This document shows positions 1 to 10,630 of a stretch of DNA of 64,000 nt, in pieces (positions within the stretch are counted from its first letter, which is position 1; each line of letters begins with the position of its first letter). The DNA is from Lytechinus variegatus (Eukaryota > Echinodermata > Echinoidea > Temnopleuroida > Toxopneustidae). The DNA lies in contig NC_054741.1 of the NCBI RefSeq assembly GCF_018143015.1, positions 13,143,736-13,207,735 of the forward strand, written 5' to 3'. The position numbers and the translations under genes are program-made. A model generated the notes under the pieces. The model was given only the letters and a program-made list of their open reading frames with translations, was not told the DNA's origin and did not search any database.

Positions 1-235
1 CCCGTGCAAATATACACCGAAATTTAACGCTCTTCATCAAACTATTATCAAAATGATATACGAAGCGCATCAATAATCATCTTTACTTGGTGATCAATAA
101 GGAAGATAAAAAACATCCCCATAAATATAGGTCTATGCCTATATGTATAGAAACCATTTTTTCTCTTCAAATTTCTCGGAACCATTTGTATAGGAAAACC
201 TGATTTTTTCTATTCTCAAATTTACATCATCACCC

Positions 236-603
236 AGGGGCTGCGGAACGGTTTTCAAAGTGGGGGGGGGGGGGGGGTTAAGCCCCCAGCCCCCGCCCCT
301 GTCACCCCTCTTAAAAATCGTTTCCAGGGCCCTGAAAATAGGATATGCGTGCATAATAAGGAGCGTTCTCACGCACGAATTACGTGTCAGGGAATTTCGC
401 TGAATCAATGTCAAGTTGTCCGGGCATATATCAGATGCAAAGATGTCATTAGCTGATGTTGTCATTGGATATTGTCAGTGGAAATTGTTATTTCTTTCAT
501 GAATGGTGATGTTTTGTGGTTGTTTAGTTTTTTACATAGTACACGTTTACCGAAAAATGAGATCGATGTAGCTCAAGAGCCCCCGATTCCGCAGCCCCTA
601 GAC
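236..603. mobile_element. putative MITE-like element with inverted GGGGCTGCGGA ends
   Basis: AGGGGCTGCGGAA near 236 is mirrored by TTCCGCAGCCCCT near 590-601. The left arm is followed by a 16-base G run (262-277). The interior has no convincing ORF. It looks like a non-autonomous inverted-repeat element, but I saw no clear target duplication. The remaining sequence from 604 to about 861 shows nothing recognisable. Confidence 0.35.
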
Positions 604-863
604 TGCATTCCTAATTATAGAAAAAAATCAAAATTAACTCCCGCTTTACTCTATCATATTATCATCTTCAGTAAAATATGTTTCCTCGTGCATTTCTGTA
701 ATAGGCCTTCTAAAAATATGTCCTTTTCCTGTTCAGCATAGTCATTGCAAAATTTCAGTTTGCGCTTTGCACCCGCATTACATGCATAATTTGATATTCA
801 TAAATTTTTACAAAATTAATATACACCAACCCTTGAAATAACACTTTTTAGGTTCAGTATATA

Positions 864-1400
864 CAGTTAAGGACAGAAGTTTACATACATCCAGTTACAC
901 TTGCCAAACGTCATTTACTGTATCTTATGTGCTATCATGACGAATTTGATATCAAACAAACTTATGTCATGCCCCTTCATCACATCGCTTTGTCATCTAG
1001 GAGCTGAAAAATATTTAGGTGTCCTTTTCGCCCAAAAGTCTTCATATTTTAGACAAATTGAATAAAAAAAAAACTTGACTATAACATTTCATATTTGTTC
1101 GAGTTACTTCTCAACATAAACATTTCAGATTACACTTTTTGTTCAGTGGTGGCATATCATGATAGAAAATGTAATATAAAGAAAGATTTGACATTTATTT
1201 CTTTCTGGAACGATGTTCGAAAGTATAATTACAAACAATAGAATACATTTGGCATGAATATTAATTTTTTCTTTAAGGAAAATCCAACCTGAAATATTTA
1301 ATCCCAATGGCATACCAATCATGTGAAAGAGTTTAATACTCCCGGTTAATACTCTCATTTGATCCCATATCAAATTCGATCCTGATACAGTAATTTTTTT
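864..1400. mobile_element. decayed Tc1/mariner-like non-autonomous element
   Basis: A TA at 862-863 is followed by CAGTTAAGGACAGAAGTTTA, which has the style of a Tc1-family terminus (CAGTTNAAGTCGGAAGTTTACATACA). The inner part of the left end (TACTGTATC, then GAATTTGATAT, 915-955) recurs inverted at about 1365-1393, so the right arm is only partly kept. No transposase remnant was recognised. It lies just upstream of the CNBD1-like gene. Confidence 0.5.
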
Positions 1401-1558
1401 TTCATGCACGCACGGCGCCCTCAACAATTTATATGTGCCATACGGAACATTACGGCGTTGCTAAGAACGCCAGTTGGCCCTAACTATATTTACGAACTGA
1501 ATTAGTGAACGATTTGTCAATGTTCTTGTCGAGGACACATTGATAATTTTGCAAGATA

Positions 1559-4500
1559 ATGGCTCTTATTCCTAAGGGGAAAGGTGATGCAGATTGGAGT
1601 AAGAGAGATAGGCAAAAGACCCGTCATAATGGTACGTTTTTCCACAGTATGGATGTAGAATAATGTTCACCGGTCCCATGTGTTGAAAAGCGTGTAGGCC
1701 TAGGCCTAATATCCGTGGTGCGTGTCATCATTTTAATAATCATTCTTTTTTTTTCCACCAAAATTTCAGTTGATAATGTTCCCTATAGGTAGGTAGGTCA
1801 CATCCTCTGATGACAAAAGAGATGGCATGGCGAGGTGATCATTGGCAAGGGTTCCCCATCTTCTCTAGATTTTTTCTTGCATTTTTATTAATGAAATTTT
1901 TGTTTGAAATTCAATTGACTTGGAATCGATATCGTGTGTCAGAAAGGAAGTTGTATCCCAATTCCCGTCTAGGCCTACATGATTTAGATTTAGGGCTAAA
2001 TTTTTTAGAAGGAAAGCTGCAATCTCGGGGCGAATATTTCATTTTTTTTCGCGGTCTGGGCTGTCTTGCACATGAATGGGACACAATCCCTGGCTCCACT
2101 CATTCAATGAACAAGGTTATAATGATGGAGAGTAGCCATGCATTTATAGTGAATGATTTTATTCTTTACTTACTATGGTAGGGGGTCCTAAAGCTATGCA
2201 CCACTCATCGCGCATGAAGTTTTTAATGGCAAATGCACACTCTGATTGAGGAACTGTGACTGCAGTGTGACGAACGATTCCTATTCAATTTTTCTACATA
2301 GGATGCAGTAAATCTCTAGATGCAGAGAAAACCCACAACTCTTTGGAATTTGGAGTTATATTCAATTTAATTTCATATCATCCTATAATAATATGAGCAT
2401 ATTTTAAATATTGAAGCACAGGATATACTATTTTTTAGCATGATAAATCGAGTGCGTAGTTTTGGGACCCCTTCTAAATCGGGCGGCGAGATCAAGAGGT
2501 GTTCGGAAAGCACAGCAGGATTTTTGTATTAGTGAGTTTTGTGATATTTTTTTTTGTTTAAGAATCTTTAGAATATTTACCACAAATAAGTAAAAGCTGA
2601 TTTGTTCAAATATTAAAATTGTCATATTTTTTTATCTTTTGTAAACTAAGTGCGTAGCTTTAGGTCCCCCCATCATACATGTACCAGAAGCTTGTGCGCC
2701 GCGATCAATTTCGGCGATTTAAATCGCACTCTAGACCCCAAAATAATTTCTTAATTGTTGATAAAATAACTTACTTTAGCTGCGCAAATGCCTATTTTAA
2801 TCACTATCAATAATTTTGATACAGAAATTGGTAAATAATGAATATTTACTTACAAAACAGACCTCTTTTGGCTATAAACAGACCTCTAATATTAAATAAA
2901 AACTTTTTACCAGGTACCAAACCTTTATAGCCTATCAATTGTCTCTTTTCCCCTCTCAAAACAGTTCCTGAAGAAATAGGAGAACAGCCTGCCATAAACT
3001 ATGACAAACTCAAGTGGTTATGTAAACTTGATGGTCTTCATTCGAGGTAAGATTAGTTCTACATCATGGTAAATCCTTGTAGCTACATGTTACTGTGAGC
3101 TTGTAAAAATGGGCTCACAGTCTTTTGCTACTAAGAACTTTTTGTCTTGGTAATTTTCTTGAAACTTTATAAACAAATCAGAGCTTCCATGACAATACAT
3201 GTAGTTATATTTGTATTTTCTTTGTAATATGTTTTATTTTGGTGCACAGGTCATTTACAATTTCGAATGTGTAACCCCAAAAAAATTGCATCCTGATTTG
3301 GTTGTGAAGAAACATTTGATGCTGTTTTTAATTTCTACGGTAGTTGAAAGACATGGCAGGCAAAACTAAGCTAAGTGATTTTCTTATTTTCTTCCCCTTA
3401 AGATTAATAATATTAAAGCAAATGGCCTGCAGTCTAATAATACTTGATGTACTTGCATAACAAAAGAAATACATTTATTGCCTAGCACAAAATGAGAATA
3501 CCAATCACTGTAGGAAAAGTCGTAACTTTAATATCAGTTCAAAGTAAAGGTGACAGGGGTTGAAATGGCAGAAATAAAATGACGGAGGTTAGAATGACCG
3601 AACTAAAAATGGCAGAGGTAAAAATGGCATCAGGTACAGTGTATATGGTCTGTCTGAATCACAACCTATTCCTTATTTTGTTGTGGGTTTCTTTTCAATT
3701 TCCTGAACAGCATTGAAGGGGAACCAAGCTCAGATGAAGCACACAGAATCTTTATGGAGAACTACAGAAGCATGTTTGTGAATGGCAAACCCAAAGGTGG
3801 GACATTACCGATACTCGGAAAAGACGCATCTGTCTCAAAAAGCCTTGAAGCAACAAACAATTCATCGGGTGAGTTTGACAGAAAAACAACAAAACACAGT
3901 ACGAGTGATATCATAACGTAACCCAAGGCTTAGTCCAGACTGCTAGAATTTACATGGTCATCTCCATCATTCTTATTTTATGACAAAAACAACACTGGAC
4001 ATAAAACTCAATATAAAACACTAACCCCAAACAAACATACTACAAACCTATTATAAAAACATTTGAAAAACAAAATAATCAAATGATTCATTTCATACTG
4101 ATATTTGTTATCACTGCAGGATTACACTTGGCTTGAGAAAGAATCCAGTAATGAGGGCTTTTACTTTCAATTGAATACAGAATGAATGAATCTGCTGATA
4201 TAAATTAATGAGCCCATTCTTTTTTTATGAATTTACCAAAGCAGTGAACTCTTTATTCCTGTAACCTTACTAAGAAGTGTGAATTTACCATCCTGTTAAA
4301 TGATTAACATGATAATCATTATGCAAAAAAGTCTGAATTAATACAATTTATGTATGAAGTCTGCATAAACCATGTTTTCTGACCCCCCCAAAACAAAACC
4401 ACTTTAGTAAATTTGGGACTAGATATATGTGTCTTTGTTCTCTTTCTTCCACACAGGGAGTCAGACGGTAGCAAAGAGCAAGAAGAAGATTACCAAGGAA

Positions 4501-7500
4501 GAGAAGCAGGAACTCCATGAGGACCATATCAGTCATGACATCAGGGAGCACATGGCCAAGCTCCACAAGGAGCGCAAGATTGTGGATCCCATCATTATCC
4601 AGAGGAACAGAATCAAGGATCTTAGGAACATCCTCAAGAAAATGTGAGTATCCGAGGGTTATTCTTAGTAATTATTGATGTGAATGTGGGGATGCAGAAG
4701 AGATTTAGAGTTTGCTATGCACTTCTTCCTGGAAAAAAGACCCAAAACTGTTGGATGGTAGTATATTTTGCATAGCGAAGATGATCCGGGAATGGAAATT
4801 GACACCCTTTTCTCACTTTGTATTCTTGGAATAATATTTTATTAGAAAAGGTGAAGTCCCTAGCAAGACTGTAAATCCAATGAAATGTGATAATTGGAGC
4901 AGGAGCAGCATAGATGCAATGAGGAGTCGTGGCAATGAAGAGTACATGTGGATGAGATGAGAGACTTGGCGTTCTAAGCAGCTTGACTGCTTGTTATCAG
5001 GAGTGATGATGACTGATGAAGGGCAGTCATGCTGCTTAGATCATTGAGACTCCACACCTCATCCACTCTTCTCCTGCCCTCATCCCCACTTGAGAGTGTA
5101 AAGCAAACTACATGTCCTACGTGTAGCTACCACATCAGCTGTTAATATGGAGTTATGATACAATAGGTTTATGTATGGCTCAACATCAATTGTCAGTTTT
5201 ATCAACATGGTTCTGTAATGCCTGCAATGATATTGCAATTACATGTATGACCATACACTTTTGCATTTTAAGGTGTGTAATGCTCGTCAGCTAAAAACAG
5301 CAATACGCAGCAAACACTAGCTACCCAGCGCAATATTCAGTTGCAATCAACCATTTGCTACGAGTTCTGACTACAGAGTTGCATGCATTACAGCAAGTGT
5401 AATGTGAAGGTAAATCAAGTACTAACACTTTGTCAATGCCTGCCTGAGTACCTCGCTGTTCCTCATTCTCAAGCGTCCTTGCTCACACTTGCTCGTTGCC
5501 TCTCATCTTTGCTTGTGTGGAGTTGGTTGAGTTCAGTTGTGGATGTTTGATAAAATATCAAACTTCATGCCCTTAAATGCAATGCCTCTGCATTGATCAG
5601 TGTATTAACCTCATATTAATTTGTTTCATTGAGTTATGTTGCCTTTGGATGTGATTGTCTGCATTTGGGCAATACACAGGTGAACGCAAGCCCCAAATAC
5701 TAAGGTGTGAAACAGATTTGAAGCACAATTCTTATTGGTTCCAGATTAGTTTATCAAACACAAATGTGTATGCAACAATGGTCTTGATTGGCTGATGCCA
5801 ATTTACATGTGATTGCAAACCATTGTGCAAGAGAAAACAGATTCATTCATGCCTGGTGCTGTGGAATTGTAAAATTCCAACACAGGTTGTCCACACTTTA
5901 CTTAACACCATCATTTTGCTCCAAGCTGCCTTCATAGGTTACCATGCATCTACTCCTTGGTGTAGAGTTGCAGTGTAGATTACATCTGAAGAAAAGATTG
6001 AACCCTTCCCCCATTATTCTTACAGTTTTCAATGCTATTTTAATCATTTTAGGCCATATGAACGAAATGCAGAGGAAAATGACCTTGTGTACTCACACCT
6101 CAAAGCCTTTACTGACCTATCCAAGCAACTTACCAACAAAGAACTAAAGGAACTAAGTACCCTGGTAACATTAGATGTCTGGAGGGATGAAGGATATACA
6201 GGTTAGCTAGTTCATCTTATTTTATTTTGTTTTACCTGGGGAGCGTTTCATGAAAGGACTTGACAGACGTTTTATCCGACAAGTCCTGTTTTATCTGACA
6301 GTTACTATAGTAACAGTGCTTCTCAACCAATCAGAATCCAGGAAAAATATTGATGAAAGGCCCCCCTGGTCTAATTCCCATATTGTTGTTGGCATTGATG
6401 TTTGTTTGAAATAGTTGAAAAGTTAAATAGGCTGATCCATTGATAGTCCATTTGGTTTAGAATTTTTGTGCATTCTAATTCTTATTTTTCTTAATATAAT
6501 GTCATTTAATTTTATATTCCTGGAAAGCTTTGTTTGTGAACAAGAAATATAAATGCGAAGGAAATAAATATTAAAAAGTAATAAATTACTCCCTTTGACA
6601 CACATGATAGTATATCAAAAACACATTTTGTGCACGTCATCTGTACATTATTATATTCATCAAAAGTTAAGTTTCTTATAGATTTTGATCATTGATGTTA
6701 TAAAGGCATGTTTATTAATGTGTAAAGCTGTGACAAGACAAGTTTCAGTAATAAATACAAGTAAGTCTGCATTAGTTGAACTTCTTGGCCAAAAAATAAT
6801 CCAAAGTAAAGGATTTTTACAGACCAGAATATGCAAAGCATGTATCATTTACATCTTCCAAGTCAAATGGAGTCTTAATCAAGCAGAGAGAGATGTCACC
6901 TCAATTTACTGGTAATCAATATTCTTTGTTTTGTTTTGGCAGTTTTTGCAAACAGTGGATTCTTCATAGTATTGAAAGGGAGTGTTATCCCTCAGAGCAG
7001 ACCATGGATTCAGTACAGGGGTGCAGCTGGCAAAGTACCTTTGGTGGTCACAGAATCCTCACATAGTGAGGAGAGATACCCTGAGGTAAAATACCCACCC
7101 CTCCTCTTTATTTCCTTTCATCTACATGTATCTCTCTCTCTTTTTTGAATGCTGTCCATCAAACACATTTTCACTCGATTATATATTATCTTGTCCCTTT
7201 CCTTGATCATCCTTTTCTATTCCTTTCTCCATCTCATCTTGTTCCATCTCTTTTCTTCCCTCTTCCATCCATTTTTATTTACCAACACTTTTCCACTATC
7301 ACTTCTGAAAAGTTCTGTTTGTCTCTCATTCTATTTCTACCAGCTTAATTTCTACATATTTATATCCAATCACTGATCCTTCCCCATCTTCTGTCTATTG
7401 TTTTTAGTTTTTCCCTAGAATCATTTCTGTGCTTTACTGATATACATACACATGAGCTATTTGTATGAATGTAATGTAAAGAGAATATGACATTTGTTCT

Positions 7501-10500
7501 CATTTTGAAAGGTTGGGAAGTGTGTGTGTGGGGGGGGGGGGGGGGTGGGGGATAGGTTCGCTTGTGATACTGTCAGATGGCATATTCATATAGTTGCCCC
7601 AGTGTGTTTTATGATTTAAAATTTTCAAATTTTTCCTTCTGCTCTGTATTTTTCATTCTCATGCTCTGTATTTTTATCATTTAAATTTTTTTTTTCATGT
7701 TTGCATTCTCACAAATATTTGATAGCTTAAGGTGTGTGACTGCTTTGGAACATTGGAGAAAGTGGAAGGCCCAGAGGCAAATAGCAAGTAAGTACTTGGC
7801 AAAAAAAGATGTATTTCTTAGGATTTACAAAAGGAAATATATGAATATTTTAAAAAACCTGTACTTAAGTAGTGCTAGCATTTGGACTTTAAATTCCATT
7901 GCTCTGATTCATTGCTTTGCTACTTATTTCTGTTGTATCTTTTACATGGCAGAGATTATTTTTTTGAAATACATTATTTACTGATAGGAAAACCAGGGCA
8001 AAACTAAGCCAACAGTATCGCTAGATAGTATTATTGAAGCACTTGAGACTAGTACTCTCTTCTTAATCTTATTTTGTTTTTAATTAGACTTCTAACTGTT
8101 ACTGTCAACTCGGTACCGGCAGAGTTCCTGAAGATATCCAGCAATGACTTCAAACGCATCACTGAGGTAGGAAATAAATGTCAGAAAATAGCAGGCACCT
8201 ATAATTCAGGGGAGTGTTTCATCAACATTTTTGTCCAACAAGTTGTCAGATCTGACAATTTTCCTTGATTCTGATTGGTGGGGAGGCACTGTTACTATGG
8301 TAACTGGGAAAACAGGACTTGTCGGAAAATTCTTTCATGAAACCTGATCTAAAACGGAAATTCTGTTTTGACATAGAAATGTACACGGCAAAAACACAAT
8401 TTGTTTTGCAAAGGTAAAGTAAAAAAAATCCTCTTGAAAAATAAAGAACCCTAACATATTTTCCATTTTGATTTACTAGTAAACAGAAAATCACTGTCCA
8501 TTCTTTAGGAATGACTGGAACATGCTAAAGCAGATTCTTTTTTCAATCTAATTCCTACTATCTAGACTTGAAGTACATGTATGACCATTGTTGATTAAAG
8601 TTATTTGTCAATTAGCATTTCAATGTGTAGTTTGAAAAGTTTTCAATAGGAAATTCAGCATGAATTGAAACAAAGTTTGTAGTTCTTATTTAGCATAAGA
8701 ACATATTCCAGTTAAAAAAGGTGATGCCTCACTATGAAAAATGAAACAGCTCCAGATTGACTGCCCTAGTTAAGCACTTCAGTATTGTCTCTTCACTACT
8801 CTTGATGTCTCTCATTTGCTCTTTTATCCTGCTGTTTCTCTCAATTTTGCTCTGATTGCTCTCTCTGTTTCTCCCTATTTCCCTTGTTTTTCTCAACCTC
8901 ATTCCAACATTCTTAATCAGTTATAACCACATGGGGGATCATAAAGCCCTTCTTCGTACATACCAGCATTCCCCATACAAAGCATTTAGGTAGTCTTATT
9001 TTATAGTGATCTTTTATTTTTCAATTCTCATAGCAAATACAATCTCAAGAAAACACAGAGAAGATAAATCTGATCAATTCTTGCAAGGCGTATCTGATGT
9101 GGCCAAGACAGTCATTGCTAAAGCTTGCCGAACTCCTGGAATGGACAACCTTTCAAGAGAATACAGGTAGGATAGAGGAACACAGCTTTCAAAGGTTCTT
9201 CATTTGCTCATCTTGACAACAATCACTAACTATAGTAGAGCAGATAAGCTCCAAAAATCACAACGGTTGTGCAAATTTTGACCAAAGCATGGAACTTTCA
9301 CAAGTATTAGTATATGCCGTAAGGCAACGGCCGAAAATGGCATTTTTAGATTTACCTCCCATCTTTAAAATAAATCTTACGGCATATACTAATACTTGTA
9401 AAAGTTTCATGCTTTAGTCATAATTTGCACAATTGTTTGGCTAATCCGCTCTACTACTACCAACAACTCCCAGGGGAGCATTTCATGAAAGAACTTGTCA
9501 GATGTTTAATCTGACAAAATACCCTCTAGTAGACAGTCAATGAGAATAATGGTAATGTCTTATTGAACAGTTCCTTTGGATGTACATAAAGACAGCAGAG
9601 TAATGATGCTCCTCTGCCTATCAAAATCAGTGAAAGTTTTTCAGATTGTTGGATGAAAAATGATAGATGAAATTCCCCACAGGTGTCTGATTATCACTAT
9701 GGTAACTGTCGGATAAAACAGACTTTGTTGGATGAAAAGAAATGCTTGCTAGGGTGAATAGAGGTAGCTTTGTGATATGGAATGTAGCCATTATGATGTA
9801 CATGGAAATCTTCAAGTAATGTGTTTGCAAAAATGTTGCTAATGACTGTTGTTATGTTTACCATGATCTATTATGATAATAATTATAATAAAACTTTATT
9901 TCATTTTCAGTACTAGTGAGTGAAGGTTTCATGTGTCCTTTCATCGGTTTCGTCAAATCTGGAGAATGTCACGTATTGAGACAAGTGGAAGTCAAAGAAG
10001 TTTTACCCAATGGGAAAGAGGTACAGAAATCATGAAATATCTCTCTTTTTCTCATTTTTTGATGGAGTAAGAAAAGAATTAAAATGCCCATGTTCTGAAC
10101 TCAGGTTTAATGTAAACTCCGGTCCAAGTACGCCACAAATTTGATATTTTCACCTTCCCATATTTTAGCAGAGTTAGGCCTTCATGGTCTAAACCAGATT
10201 TTAGTTAAACTAGAATGCAGAATACGGGCCTTTGACAAGGAGGTTGATTTCTTGGGAGCCCCACATCATGCTAATATAAATTTTGTGTCATGTTTTTTTT
10301 TTCTAATTATTTTTTTTGCGAGGTATGCAATGAAACCTGAGATGGGAGAATTTAGTTTTCAGAAGTTCTCTCAGAAAGTGGTCATTGAGAAATCTTGTCT
10401 CTGGTTGTTTGCTGAATTTTAACCGTGAAGATAGATGGGGTTATTCTCTCAGACAAATGGTTGGAATATATTGTCTTAAAATAGTCTACTAATTTCTCTT

Positions 10501-10593
10501 CTCATTGTGTCCCTCCACACTCCGCTCCAGCCTTCTTGTCCTTTCATTGACATGTATGATATCATATTTTTATACACAATAATGCGTTATAAT

Positions 10594-10630
<37 letters not shown>

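Noticed and set aside
139-465. 108-codon minus-strand frame with poly-Pro
   Set aside because: The proline run is the poly-G tract. The frame lies within the putative MITE and has no recognisable domain.
1810-2181. 123-codon plus-strand frame in intron 1 of the CNBD1-like gene
   Set aside because: It is not needed for the spliced frame. It runs into a dispersed repeat block and has no recognised domain.
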